Shown: positions 1-10,597, counted from the first letter of the stretch. The stretch is 64,000 bases of DNA from an uncultured Saprospiraceae bacterium (GCA_937921595.1 CAKZTD010000136.1:1-64000), one strand, 5' to 3'. A program made the numbers and translations. Notes: generated by a model from the sequence alone, not told the origin.

Positions 1-2376
1 GCAGAAGATGTTTCTGTTGATTTATGTGAAGGTGGGGTTTACGAAGGAGTAATTTATACAGCAGACGATATTGTTGTTAAAAACTTAATGAGTGAATATG
101 GTTGTGATAGTATCGTAACGATAACGATTACAGTTACTCCAGAGATTTTGGTAGATAATCCAGTCGACTTATGTTACGGAGGAATATATGATGGAATAAC
201 TTATACAACAAGTGCCACATTAGTTGATACTTATACATCTTCTGGAGGTTGTGATAGTATAGTAACCACAGAGATTACAGTAAGAGCAGAATTGATTACT
301 AATTTAGTAGAAACAATCTGTGAAGGAGATAGTATTGTAGTTGGAACTACAGTTTACAATACAACAGGAACGACAAGTGATCTTCTAGTGACTAGCGCTG
401 GTTGTGATAGTACCGTAAACTTGATTTTGACAGTTAATCAACCAACAATATTCGAACAAACAATAGATATCTGTACAGGAGACACTTACGAAGGTGTTGT
501 TTACACTGCAGATGAAACGATATTAAATACTTACACTGGCTCAAATAATTGTGATAGTATAGTAACAACGAACTTAATCGTCCATTCAGAATATGCAGAA
601 GATGTTTCTGTTGATTTATGTGAAGGTGGGGTTTATGAAGGAGTAATTTATACAGCAGACGATATTGTTGTTAAAAACCTTATAAGTGAATATGGTTGTG
701 ATAGTATCGTAACGATTACGATTACAGTTACTCAGGAAATTTTAGTTGACAATCCAATCGACTTATGTTACGGAACGGAATACGATGGTACAATTTATAC
801 AGCAAGTACAACCTTAGTTGATACCTATACTTCATCAGCAGGTTGTGATAGTATCGTAACGACAGAGATTACGGTGGGAGCAGAATTGATTACAAATTTA
901 GTAGAAACAATTTGTGAAGGAGATAGTGTTGTAGTTGGAAATATAGTTTACAATACGACAGGAACAACAAGTGATATCTTAATGAGTAGCACAGGTTGTG
1001 ATAGTATAGTGAACTTAATATTGACAGTTAACCAACCAACAGTATTCGAACAAACAGTAAATATCTGTACAGGAGATACTTATGAAGGAGTAATTTATAC
1101 AGCAGATGAGGTTTTAATAAATACATATGTAGGTTCTAATAATTGTGATAGCGTAGTAACAACAAATCTGATTGTTCATGAAGAATATGCGATCGAAATT
1201 CCAGTAGAATTATGTGAAGGAGGAACTTATGAAGGAATCGTATATAACGCAAATGATGTTATAATAGAAAATTTATTGAGTGAGTTTGGTTGTGATAGTA
1301 TCGTAACGACAACGATTACAGTTATTCCAGAGCTCACAGTAACAGTTCCAGTCGATCTTTGTTATGGTGAAGAATATGATGGAATACCTTACACTGCAAA
1401 TACGACATTAGTTAATACATATCCATCATCAGCGGGTTGTGATAGTATAGTGACAACAGAGATTACAGTTGGAGTAGAATTGATCACGAACTTAGTAGAA
1501 ACGATTTGTCAAGGAGATAGTGTTGTAGTTGGAAATATAGTTTACAATACGACAGGAATAACAAGTAATATCTTAATGAGTAGCACAGGTTGTGATAGTA
1601 TAGTAAACTTAATATTGACAGTTAACCAACCAACAGTATTCGAACAAACAATCGATATCTGCACAGGAGATACTTATGAAGGAGTAATTTATACAGCAAA
1701 TGAGGTTTTAATAAATACATACATTGGCTCAAATAATTGTGATAGTGTAGTAACAACAAATCTGATTGTTCATGAAGAATATGCGATCGAAATTCCAGTA
1801 GAATTATGTGAAGGCGGAACTTATGAAGGAATCGTATATAACGCAAGTGATATTATAATAGAAAATTTATTGAGTGAGTTTGGTTGTGATAGTATCGTAA
1901 CGACAACGATTATGGTCATCCCAGAACTCAACGTAACCGTTCCAATCAATCTTTGTTATGGAGAAGAATATAATGGAACAGTGTATACCGCTAGCACAAG
2001 CTGGGTTGATACCTATGAAGCTGAAAGTGGTTGTGATAGTATTGTGACGACTGAAGTAAATGTTAGTCTTGAGTTGATTACTAATTTTGATGAAACGATT
2101 TGCCAAGGCGATAGCGTTATAGTTGGAGCTAGTACTTATAATACAAGCGGAACCTTTACAGATATATTAACAAGTAGTACTGGTTGTGATAGTATTGTTA
2201 CTTTAATCTTGACGGTTAATCAACCAACGAGTAGTGAGACAGATATAGTGTTATGTGCTGGAGAAGATTTTAATGGAATTGTATACCTTTCCGACACTAT
2301 ATTGGTAGAAGTACTTACAGGAACTAATAACTGTGATAGTACAGCGACAACAAACATAGTTGTTCATCCAGTATAT
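1..2376 (+). repeat. 594-base higher-order tandem repeat inside the adhesin gene
   Basis: Segments at 7 and 601, and at 901 and 1495, match almost base for base with a spacing of 594 bases (198 residues, four 50-residue units). Copies run about 1-594, 595-1188, 1189-1782 and a more diverged one at 1783-2376. Units downstream keep only the protein motif. The gradient suggests recent expansion on the N-terminal side. Confidence 0.85.
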
Positions 2377-4791
2377 TCTGAAATTATCCCAATTGTTATT
2401 TGTGAAGGCGAAAGCTATGAAGGAATAACTTATTATGCTGACACTACGCTGATAGATAACTATACAAGTATAAATAATTGTGACTCTATTATCTCTACAG
2501 TGATAGATGTAACACCAATTCTATATGATACTTTACTGCTTACTCTATGTGACGGTGATAGTTATGAAGGTGTTGTATATACTGCAGATGCTATTTTTAC
2601 AGACACTTATACTTCATCAATTAACTGTGATAGCTTTATGACAACGATCATCACCGTTAACGAATCGATGATGACGAACTTAAATGAAATTATTTGTGCT
2701 GGAGACAGTGTCGTTGTTGGACCTATGGTTTATAGAACGGCTGGAAGTTATTCAGATATTTTAATTGGATCTAACGGTTGTGATAGTACAGTGAATTTAT
2801 TGCTAACCGTAAACGATACATTTAATATTGATGTTGCTGGTGTAATTTGTGAAGGCGAAAGTTTCAACGTAGGAGGTTTTGAATTTACAGATGAAGGCGA
2901 GCATCTTGTCAATCTTTCAACAATCAATGGTTGTGATAGTATTGTCAATCTTAGCTTGATCGTAAACCCTATTTATAACGACACGCTTTATAGAGAGATT
3001 TGTGAGGGTGAAAGTTTTACAGTTGGTTCTAGTACTTATTCTACTACGGGTGTTTATACCGATCTGTTATCTACCATAGCAAATTGTGATAGTACTGTTG
3101 TTTTAGATTTAACGGTACATCCAGTTTATGAACAATCAATTGAAGCTCTAATCTGTATTGGAGATCAATATGAATTAGGAGATTCTATGTATACAGAGTC
3201 TGGTATCTATACGGCTACTTTTATGACTGAACACGGTTGTGATAGTTTAGTGACTGTTGATCTTACGGTAGTTCCAGTTTATACAAGTACCGTTTATGCG
3301 AATATTTGTGAAGGCGAAAGTTATCCCGCTGGAGGAGGACCTCAGACAATTGAAGGAACCTATTATGACACAATTATTAATAGTGTAGGTTGTCCAAATG
3401 TATTGATTACGCACTTGTACCTTTGGGATGGATTTGAAGAAACTCAAGATGTAAATATCTGTGAAGGTGAAACTTTCTTTGCTGGTGGAGCACCTCAAAC
3501 TGCTTCAGGGATTTATGCAGATACGTTAAGTACTCAGTATGGATGCGACAGTATAATGGTTACGAATCTATTGGTGAATCCAATTTTCTTTGATACGATA
3601 GAAGCATCAATTTGTGATGGTGAAAGTTATTTTGCAGCTGGAGCTAATCAAACAACTTCAGGTGTTTATGTTAATAATTATCAAACTGTAAATGGTTGTG
3701 ATAGTACCGTTGTAGTTGAATTAGAAGTGAATTACGTTACGATGTTAAATCTACCAATAACGATGTGTGATGGAGAAGTAATAACGGTAAATGGAATTGA
3801 TTATACGGAATCGGGAGTTTATATAGATTCTCTTAATACAAGTAGTGGTTGTGATAGTTTAATTACATATATGGTGACGGTAATTGATAGATATGAGACT
3901 TTCTTCGATGAAGTGATTTGTGAAGGAGATAGTATTTATATCGCAGGAGATTATCGATCTGAAGCTGGTGAATTTACAGAGGAATATACCTCTTCTAATG
4001 GTTGTGATAGTTTAATCATCACAGAGCTTTCGATTGAGCCTGCAGTAGTATTGTTTGGAGAAGATGCCGCTATGTGTTTCGGAGATGAAGTTCAATTATT
4101 AGTAGAAGGAAGTGATTTTGTTCAATGGTCTCCATCTGAAGGATTGAGCTGTGATGATTGTCCAAATCCAATTGCTGACCCTAATGTTACAACTACTTAT
4201 ACTGTTACCACAGAAAGTTGTCTTGGTACAACAACGGAGACTACAATTACTGTTGTCGTCAATAATCCTCCATCATTGACGGTAAGTACTAATAATGATG
4301 TTTTGATAAATCAAGGTATTGAATTAACTGCAGTTTCTGATGATCCAGATGCCTTGATTACTTGGTATCAAAATGGAGAAATAGTTTGTGAAGATTGTAC
4401 ATCGTATACAGCAGAGCCTTCAATTAATTTGAGTTTCTTCGTCATTGTTGAAGATGAGTTTGGTTGTGTCAATTCTGATAACATTGATGTAAATGTAAAT
4501 GACGCTTGTAGTTTCAGTAATTTTGAAATTCCAAATATCATCTCTCCAAACGGAGATGGATACAATGACTATTTTGAAATTAAATATGAAGGTGTTGAAG
4601 AAGTTTCATTATTGAGAGTGTATAATCGATGGGGTGAATTAGTATATGAAACTTATGATATAGATAAATATTGGGATGGTACTTTTAAAGGGAAAAAGTT
4701 AAACCCTGGTGTCTTTATTTATTACATGGAAGGACTTTGTTTGGATAATGAACCTTTTACAAAAACAGGAAACCTTACCATCCTGAAATAA
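1..4791 (+). CDS. Giant Cys-Asp-Ser-repeat surface adhesin (SprB-like), 5' truncated by window
   Basis: The reading frame is open from base 1, so the true start lies upstream; at least 1,596 residues are visible. It consists of about 27 tandem units of roughly 50 residues, each with a 'C.G..' segment followed by 'GCDSIV' and a Thr/Val-rich strand ending 'LTVN'. The first units also follow a higher-order repeat of about 594 bases. A non-repeat region with paired CxxC motifs follows, and the end carries 'IPNIISPNGDGYNDYF' and 'VYNRWGELVYE', the signature of the gliding-motility-associated (type B, CHU_C) C-terminal domain that sends proteins through the type IX secretion system. The likely role is a cell-surface filament for adhesion or gliding, by analogy with SprB. 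The next gene is a PorP/SprF-like partner. The adhesin class is secure; the ligand is unknown. Confidence 0.9.
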   Translation, partial: AEDVSVDLCEGGVYEGVIYTADDIVVKNLMSEYGCDSIVTITITVTPEILVDNPVDLCYGGIYDGITYTTSATLVDTYTSSGGCDSIVTTEITVRAELITNLVETICEGDSIVVGTTVYNTTGTTSDLLVTSAGCDSTVNLILTVNQPTIFEQTIDICTGDTYEGVVYTADETILNTYTGSNNCDSIVTTNLIVHSEYAEDVSVDLCEGGVYEGVIYTADDIVVKNLISEYGCDSIVTITITVTQEILVDNPIDLCYGTEYDGTIYTASTTLVDTYTSSAGCDSIVTTEITVGAELITNLVETICEGDSVVVGNIVYNTTGTTSDILMSSTGCDSIVNLILTVNQPTVFEQTVNICTGDTYEGVIYTADEVLINTYVGSNNCDSVVTTNLIVHEEYAIEIPVELCEGGTYEGIVYNANDVIIENLLSEFGCDSIVTTTITVIPELTVTVPVDLCYGEEYDGIPYTANTTLVNTYPSSAGCDSIVTTEITVGVELITNLVETICQGDSVVVGNIVYNTTGITSNILMSSTGCDSIVNLILTVNQPTVFEQTIDICTGDTYEGVIYTANEVLINTYIGSNNCDSVVTTNLIVHEEYAIEIPVELCEGGTYEGIVYNASDIIIENLLSEFGCDSIVTTTIMVIPELNVTVPINLCYGEEYNGTVYTASTSWVDTYEAESGCDSIVTTEVNVSLELITNFDETICQGDSVIVGASTYNTSGTFTDILTSSTGCDSIVTLILTVNQPTSSETDIVLCAGEDFNGIVYLSDTILVEVLTGTNNCDSTATTNIVVHPVYSEIIPIVICEGESYEGITYYADTTLIDNYTSINNCDSIISTVIDVTPILYDTLLLTLCDGDSYEGVVYTADAIFTDTYTSSINCDSFMTTIITVNESMMTNLNEIICAGDSVVVGPMVYRTAGSYSDILIGSNGCDSTVNLLLTVNDTFNIDVAGVICEGESFNVGGFEFTDEGEHLVNLSTINGCDSIVNLSLIVNPIYNDTLYREICEGESFTVGSSTYSTTGVYTDLLSTIANCDSTVVLDLTVHPVYEQSIEALICIGDQYELGDSMYTESGIYTATFMTEHGCDSLVTVDLTVVPVYTSTVYANICEGESYPAGGGPQTIEGTYYDTIINSVGCPNVLITHLYLWDGFEETQDVNICEGETFFAGGAPQTASGIYADTLSTQYGCDSIMVTNLLVNPIFFDTIEASICDGESYFAAGANQTTSGVYVNNYQTVNGCDSTVVVELEVNYVTMLNLPITMCDGEVITVNGIDYTESGVYIDSLNTSSGCDSLITYMVTVIDRYETFFDEVICEGDSIYIAGDYRSEAGEFTEEYTSSNGCDSLIITELSIEPAVVLFGEDAAMCFGDEVQLLVEGSDFVQWSPSEGLSCDDCPNPIADPNVTTTYTVTTESCLGTTTETTITVVVNNPPSLTVSTNNDVLINQGIELTAVSDDPDALITWYQNGEIVCEDCTSYTAEPSINLSFFVIVEDEFGCVNSDNIDVNVNDACSFSNFEIPNIISPNGDGYNDYFEIKYEGVEEVSLLRVYNRWGELVYETYDIDKYWDGTFKGKKLNPGVFIYYMEGLCLDNEPFTKTGNLTILK

Positions 4792-4841
4792 AATAAATTT
4801 AAGAATTTCTGCATATTTTAAATTCGGATTCAATTGTTGAG

Positions 4842-4869
4842 AAAGCTGACTTTTATAGTCAGCTTTTTT
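4842..4869 (+). terminator. Rho-independent terminator after adhesin gene
   Basis: A 9-bp stem AAAGCTGAC / GTCAGCTTT with a 7-base loop is followed by a T run. It lies 50 bases after the adhesin stop and separates it from the PorP/SprF-like gene. The rest of the 4792-5148 gap shows no gene or clear site. Confidence 0.85.
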
Positions 4870-5148
4870 CTTTTATATAAGCCTTGTTTGTTCTAAGCTT
4901 TAAACATTATGTTGACGAGGTAATTTGCCCCTATAGAATGATCAAACAACATTGTTCCTCCGTTTAGATCAGGAGTTTTGATTTAAAATATATAAGTATT
5001 GTGACAGTCATTCTCTTGGCATGGTAATTGAAAAATAAGTATTGTTATAAGTCCCTACCCCTCTATCATAATTCCTTCCCCTTTGAATATTGATATTCTT
5101 TCCCTCCAGGTAAGAAAGTAAAACATAACCATACGCTATAAATTAACC

Positions 5149-6183
5149 ATGAGAAAATCTTTACTCAAGATATTTGTGTTCCTAGGACTCACTTCCAGCG
5201 CGCTTGCACAGGATGTCCACTTTTCACAAATACATGCTTCTCCCACCATTTTAAATCCTGCAATGACAGGACTGACCAATGCCGATATTCGGTTTACAAT
5301 GAATACCAAGAGTCAATGGAATACCGTCACTACTGCTTATAAAACAGTAGCAGGGACAGTAGATATGAAACTAGGTTATATGCCGAACGGTGATGTAATC
5401 GGAGGAGGACTAGTACTCTCATCAGACAGGGCAGGTGATTTGGATTTTAGAACCAATGTTGTTGGCCTTAGTCTTTCATATATGAAATCACTAGACAAAG
5501 GAGGTAACTTCATTTCCTTTGGATTAAACAATTCATATGTTACTAATAGTGTAGATTATTCTAAGATCATAGCTTTTGATATCGAGCCATCTATTCAAGC
5601 TGGAGCACCAGATAAAATTGGATATTGGGATGTTTCAGCTGGTATTGGCTGGTTTCATACTTTTAACAAGGATTACGCTTTTCATCTTGGAGCTTCTTTA
5701 TTTCATATCAATAAACCTTATGTTTCTTTTTATGATGATGGAGGTGCCTCAGAAGATTTGTTTTTATATAGAAAATGGACTGTTCATGGTACTGGAGATT
5801 TGAAACTTAGCAAGAAGTCTATTTTGAAGCCTAGTTTTATTTTTAAAGATCAGGGACCACATAAAGAAATTACTGTAGGTACTTTTTGGAAATATAGACC
5901 GAGTAAAGATAGAGGTCAGGATAATCCTACTTCAATTTATTTTGGTGGATGGTTAAGGTGGCATGCTGCGAAAAGCTATATTGGAAGAGATGCTATTGTT
6001 GCTGCAATTAGATTGGATTATAAGAATACCTATATGACTTTTACTTTTGACATCAATGTGTCTTCTTTAACTAAAGTTTCTTATGGTGCAGGTGGACCAG
6101 AGTTTTCTGTAATTCAACTCTTAAACTTTAGAAAAGAAAACTCCAGGCCAACTAAAGTAGAATGTCCTGCGTTTATTTATTAA
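5149..6183 (+). CDS. PorP/SprF family type IX secretion membrane protein
   Basis: 344 residues with an N-terminal signal peptide ending 'SSALAQ', then the family hallmark 'HFSQIHASPTILNPAMTG' near residues 25-42. The rest is alternating beta-strand sequence rich in Gly and aromatic residues, consistent with an outer-membrane barrel. PorP/SprF proteins assist secretion and surface attachment of cargo with type B sorting domains; in Flavobacterium johnsoniae SprF is needed for SprB. Its place immediately after a giant type B adhesin, though behind a terminator, fits a dedicated cargo partner. The length is normal for the family. The family call is firm; the pairing with the upstream adhesin is inferred from position. 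Confidence 0.9.
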   Translation: MRKSLLKIFVFLGLTSSALAQDVHFSQIHASPTILNPAMTGLTNADIRFTMNTKSQWNTVTTAYKTVAGTVDMKLGYMPNGDVIGGGLVLSSDRAGDLDFRTNVVGLSLSYMKSLDKGGNFISFGLNNSYVTNSVDYSKIIAFDIEPSIQAGAPDKIGYWDVSAGIGWFHTFNKDYAFHLGASLFHINKPYVSFYDDGGASEDLFLYRKWTVHGTGDLKLSKKSILKPSFIFKDQGPHKEITVGTFWKYRPSKDRGQDNPTSIYFGGWLRWHAAKSYIGRDAIVAAIRLDYKNTYMTFTFDINVSSLTKVSYGAGGPEFSVIQLLNFRKENSRPTKVECPAFIY

Positions 6184-6207
6184 GTCGATTTAAAATAAAA
6201 ATAAAAA

Positions 6208-6247
6208 AAATAGGGAAGGCACTTTCAGGGAGTCTTCCCTATTTTTA
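6208..6247 (+). terminator. Rho-independent terminator after PorP/SprF gene
   Basis: An A-rich flank leads into TAGGGAAG, a 15-base loop, then CTTCCCTA and a T run. It lies 25 bases after the stop codon. Confidence 0.85.
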
Positions 6248-6401
6248 TTTGTATTCGTTGAAAATGGAATTTACTTGGTATGAGTTTTGATTTATCCCTA
6301 TTTATTATGAGAATGCTGTAACATATTGTAAATCAGTTATATATGTCAGCATATTTCCCCTGTCTATAATAGACAGAGAATTTTTTTTAAAACTAACATA
6401 C

Positions 6402-9400
6402 ATGAGATCTATTTTACGAGTTACCTGTCTTTTGTTTTTCCTTACCTTGTTTATGAACATAAATCTGTCCTATGCCCAATTACTTTTTGAGGGTATGGTT
6501 TTCGATGGAATGGGAAAACCTCTTTTAGAGAATGCTTCTTCTGTCGCGGTTAGCCCTGATGGAAATTTCACTTATGTCAGCAGTTATAACGACAATGCAG
6601 TTACAGTGTATAGTCGTGATGTCTCTGGTGCGCCGGGTGTACTAACTTTTGTTGAAACTAAAAAGAACGAAGTTGAAGGAGTTGTTGGAATGAATGGAGT
6701 GTACCATTTGTCAATAAGTCCAGACGGAAACCATGTCTATGTTACCGGATCTGGAGACAATGCTTTGGTATTGTTTAATAGAAATGCTGTTGACGGAACA
6801 TTGACCTACGTAACTACCTATTGGAATAATACAAATGGTATTGAAGGATTAGGAGGCGCCAATTATGTTGATATGCCAGCAGATGGAAATCATGTTTATG
6901 TTGCAGGTCCGGATGATAATGCGGTCGCTATTTTTAGTCGTAATGTAATTACAGGAGAATTGACTTTTGTAAACTATGTTGCTGACGGATTAGGTGATGT
7001 TACAGAAATGAATTATCCGCTTGCTTTAATGGTAAGTCCTGATGGTAAAAATATATATGTAAGTAGTTATGGTGATGAAGCTCTGAATGTTTTTGAAAGA
7101 GATTTGATCACAGGGGAGCTTAGTTTTGTAGAGCATTTCCAAAATAACGTTGCAGGTATATCAGGATTAACAGGAGCTTATGCGCCTTATGTAACTCCAG
7201 ATGGGGCACAGGTATATGTGTCAGGTTTAGATGATGATGCTATTGTTGCTTTTAATAGAAATCAGTCAAGTGGTGAATTAACTTATGTTGATACTTATGT
7301 TGATGACTCGAATGGAGTAGATGGAGTCTCTGGAGCACAGACTATTCGAGCAAGCGAAGATGGTAACTTTTTATTTGTCGCAGCATCTAATGAAGATGCA
7401 GTTGGTATCTTTAGTAGAAATGCTGATAATGGGGTACTTACCTTTTTGTCTACTATCCGTGAAGGTGTGGATGGAGTGACGGGAATGTCTTATCCAACCT
7501 ATATTGAATTAAGTGATGATGGGGTTAATATGTATGTTACTGGTTTTGCTTCTGCATCACTAGTCGTATTTGTATTAGATGAAGTTACAGGAATGCCAAC
7601 TTTTCAAAGTACTGAAACAGGAGCTGGTCTTGGGGTGTCGGGACTTGATGGATCAACTGCAGCAGCAATTAGTTCTGACGGTAATTTTGTTTATGTTGCA
7701 GGAAATAACTCTGATGCGATTGTAGTTTTTTCAAGAGATGAAGATTCAGGAATGTTGACTTATGTTCAGGAGATTGAAGATGCAAGTGCTACTGATGGAT
7801 TAAATGGAATCAATTGTGTTGCCATTAGTCCTGATGGTAATTATGTTTATACAACAGGATTTTGGGATAAAGCAATTGTTGTTTTTGAAAGAAATACTAC
7901 AACAGGAATGTTGACTTATATCGAAAGATATAAAGATGGAATTAGCGGTGTTGATGGATTAAATGGTGCAAATTTTATTACAGTCAGTCCTGATGGTAAT
8001 AATGTTTATACAACAGGATTCTGGGAGCATGCAGTTGCTGTGTTTGATGTAAATGCAAATGGAACATTATCTTTTGTAGAGGTTTTTAAAGATGGCGTTG
8101 CTGGTGTAAATGGATTAAATAGAGCAAGTGGAGTAACGGTGAGTCCTGATGGTAATCACATTTATGTTGCAGGTTATAATGATAATGCGTTAACAATATT
8201 TGATAGAGCTGCTAATGGTACCTTGACTTTTAATGAAACATTGATTGATGGTCAAGGTGATGTTGATGGAATTCAAAGAATTAACTCTGTAGTGGTAAGT
8301 CCTGATAATGCTCAAGTTTATGCAACTGGTCTTAATGACGATGCCGTTGCTATTTTCAATAGAGATGCTGCAACAGGAGATCTTACTTTTGCTGGTCAAG
8401 CTAAAAATGGAGTAGGAGATGTAATTGGTCTTGATGGCCCGACTCGTTTGGCAATTAGTGCAAACGGAGAACATATCTATGTTACTAGTGCAAATGATGA
8501 TGCGATTGTTGCACTCAGAAGAAACGTAACGAATGGAGAATTGGTTTTTGAAGGAGCAGTTTTTGATACTGACCCAGGTGTCAATGGATTGGACGGTGCT
8601 CAATTTGTAGCAGTAACTCCTGATGGAAAACATATGTATACTGCAAGTTCTGTTGATGATGCTGTAGCAACATTCAGTTGTACTTACATCTTTAATTCGA
8701 GCCAAGTTATTTGTGAAGGAGATAGTGTAGTCGTTGGTTCTACGGCTTACTTGGAGTCTGGGCTTTATATTGATACGTTTAGTTTTGGTGCTTGTAAAAG
8801 TGTAAGCACATTAGAGCTTGTCGTTCAGCCAGCCAATACTGTTTTGAATGTTGAGATTTGTAATGGTGATGCTTATATGTTTAATGGTGTTTCTTATAAT
8901 ACAACAGGGCAACAAGTGGCAAACTTAACATCTTCTTATGGATGCGATAGTACGGTTACTTTGAATTTGATGGTAGTCAGTGAATTTGCAAACCAAACAG
9001 TTGATGCAAATATTTGTCAAGGAGAAACTTACCCTGGAGGCTATACTACAACTGGAGTTTATACAGATACTTACACAACTTCTTTCGGATGTGATAGTAC
9101 CGTAACCATTAATTTGACGGTAAATCCAGTTTATAATGAAACAATAGATGCAGAAATTTGTGAAGGTGACTTCTATATTCTTGGAACTCAAAATTACATT
9201 GCCACTGGTACTTTCGTAGAGTCATTTACGACAGTGAATGGATGTGATAGTGTTATTACTTTGAATCTTTCTGTTGTAGAACCAGAAGTGGTTATGAATG
9301 AAACCATTTGCTCGAATGAGGTATTTACAATTGGAGGAAATTCATATTCAGAAGAAGGAGTATATAATTTTATACTGGAAAGTGGCGCAGGTTGTGATAG

Positions 9401-10538
9401 TGAAGTTACATTGAATTTGAATGTAAACAGTGCTCCAATGGTAAATCTTAATGCGGAGATTTGTCAAGGAGAAACTTATACGATTGGCTCAGAAACGTTT
9501 ACTTCAACAGGTGTTTATACCCTTGTGATGGATGCTGTTAATGGTTGCGATAGTACAATAGTCTTAGATTTATTAGTTAATGAAACCTCTACTGAAATTG
9601 CTGCAACGATATGTAATGGAGAATCTTATACTGTAGGTAGTTCTACTTTTACAACAACGGGCGTTTACCCAGTTGTATTAACCGCTACTAGTGGTTGTGG
9701 AGATAGTACTGTAACACTTACATTGACTGTTGATCCAACAGCAGTTAATCTTCCTGCATCAATCTGTGATGGCGAAGTTTATACTTTAGATGGTGTAGAA
9801 TATACAGAGACTGGCGTTTATACTCAAACAATTGTTTCTGCTGCAGGATGTGATGTAGAATACACTTTAGATCTTGCAGTGAATGAAGTTGTTGTTAGTG
9901 ATTTGACAGAAATGATTTGTGCTGGCGAATCTATTACAATTGGAGGAGATACCTATACTGAAACAGGAATGTATACGAATTTGATGACTTCATCAGCAGG
10001 ATGTGATAGTACTATTAATCTTAACCTTACAGTACTAGATCCAATTGAAACAACAGATGACATTACACATGATAATGGTTCAGGAATCGGAGCAATTGAT
10101 TTGACGGTATCAGGAGGAATGGCGCCATATACTTTTAACTGGAGTAACAATGAAACAACTGAGGATATTTCAGGCTTAGGAGTAGGAACGTTTACGGTAG
10201 TCGTAACAGATGCAAATGGTTGTACAGAAGAATATTCGTTCTTCGTTGATCAGTTAGAAGCAATTTTTGATGTGGATGCTAATATCGCTTTGGAGATTTA
10301 TCCGAACCCTGCATCTGCGGGCGGACAAGTAAATCTTTCATTCAATATCAGTCAACAACAGACTTTAAAAATTCAGTTGTATGATAATGTTGGGAAGCGT
10401 ATCAGTGCTCAAGAGGTTGATTTCTTAAGTGGAAATACAATCCACAAATTAAGATTACCACAAGTACAAGGTTTATATCAAATCTATATCGAAACAGAAG
10501 AAGGGAAATTTAAAACGATTCCTTTGGCTGTAAAATAG
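6402..10538 (+). CDS. Secreted double beta-propeller adhesin with CDS repeats, SprB repeat and type A sorting domain
   Basis: 1,378 residues. A signal peptide ('MRSILRVTCLLFFLTLF...SYAQ') is followed by about 14 blades of roughly 53 residues (residues ~27-760), each with 'SPDGN.VYV' and 'DDAVAIFSR', resembling lactonase/YVTN propellers; 14 blades suggests two seven-bladed propellers. Next come about nine 50-residue units with 'GCDST' (to ~1205), related to those in the adhesin at 1-4791 but more diverged. A single SprB repeat follows ('GGMAPYTFNWSNNE', 'VVVTDANGCTEEY'), then a type A T9SS sorting domain starting 'LEIYPNPASAGG' (~1295-1378). It is predicted to be exported by T9SS and anchored or released at the surface. 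No catalytic residues are identified; a binding role is inferred. Confidence 0.9.
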   Translation: MRSILRVTCLLFFLTLFMNINLSYAQLLFEGMVFDGMGKPLLENASSVAVSPDGNFTYVSSYNDNAVTVYSRDVSGAPGVLTFVETKKNEVEGVVGMNGVYHLSISPDGNHVYVTGSGDNALVLFNRNAVDGTLTYVTTYWNNTNGIEGLGGANYVDMPADGNHVYVAGPDDNAVAIFSRNVITGELTFVNYVADGLGDVTEMNYPLALMVSPDGKNIYVSSYGDEALNVFERDLITGELSFVEHFQNNVAGISGLTGAYAPYVTPDGAQVYVSGLDDDAIVAFNRNQSSGELTYVDTYVDDSNGVDGVSGAQTIRASEDGNFLFVAASNEDAVGIFSRNADNGVLTFLSTIREGVDGVTGMSYPTYIELSDDGVNMYVTGFASASLVVFVLDEVTGMPTFQSTETGAGLGVSGLDGSTAAAISSDGNFVYVAGNNSDAIVVFSRDEDSGMLTYVQEIEDASATDGLNGINCVAISPDGNYVYTTGFWDKAIVVFERNTTTGMLTYIERYKDGISGVDGLNGANFITVSPDGNNVYTTGFWEHAVAVFDVNANGTLSFVEVFKDGVAGVNGLNRASGVTVSPDGNHIYVAGYNDNALTIFDRAANGTLTFNETLIDGQGDVDGIQRINSVVVSPDNAQVYATGLNDDAVAIFNRDAATGDLTFAGQAKNGVGDVIGLDGPTRLAISANGEHIYVTSANDDAIVALRRNVTNGELVFEGAVFDTDPGVNGLDGAQFVAVTPDGKHMYTASSVDDAVATFSCTYIFNSSQVICEGDSVVVGSTAYLESGLYIDTFSFGACKSVSTLELVVQPANTVLNVEICNGDAYMFNGVSYNTTGQQVANLTSSYGCDSTVTLNLMVVSEFANQTVDANICQGETYPGGYTTTGVYTDTYTTSFGCDSTVTINLTVNPVYNETIDAEICEGDFYILGTQNYIATGTFVESFTTVNGCDSVITLNLSVVEPEVVMNETICSNEVFTIGGNSYSEEGVYNFILESGAGCDSEVTLNLNVNSAPMVNLNAEICQGETYTIGSETFTSTGVYTLVMDAVNGCDSTIVLDLLVNETSTEIAATICNGESYTVGSSTFTTTGVYPVVLTATSGCGDSTVTLTLTVDPTAVNLPASICDGEVYTLDGVEYTETGVYTQTIVSAAGCDVEYTLDLAVNEVVVSDLTEMICAGESITIGGDTYTETGMYTNLMTSSAGCDSTINLNLTVLDPIETTDDITHDNGSGIGAIDLTVSGGMAPYTFNWSNNETTEDISGLGVGTFTVVVTDANGCTEEYSFFVDQLEAIFDVDANIALEIYPNPASAGGQVNLSFNISQQQTLKIQLYDNVGKRISAQEVDFLSGNTIHKLRLPQVQGLYQIYIETEEGKFKTIPLAVK

Positions 10539-10565
10539 ATCTTGATTTCAATAAAAAATTAAAAT

Positions 10566-10597
10566 AAAAAGGGTTTGGCTTATAGTCAAACCCTTTT
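10566..10597 (+). terminator. Rho-independent terminator after propeller adhesin
   Basis: Stem AAAAAGGGTTTG / CAAACCCTTTTT with a 9-base loop and T-rich tail, 28 bases after the stop codon. Confidence 0.9.

Noticed and set aside
8190-8705. 171-codon minus-strand frame opposite the propeller adhesin
   Set aside because: It is antisense to a highly repetitive coding region with strong protein homology; repeats keep several frames open. No signal, motif or promoter.
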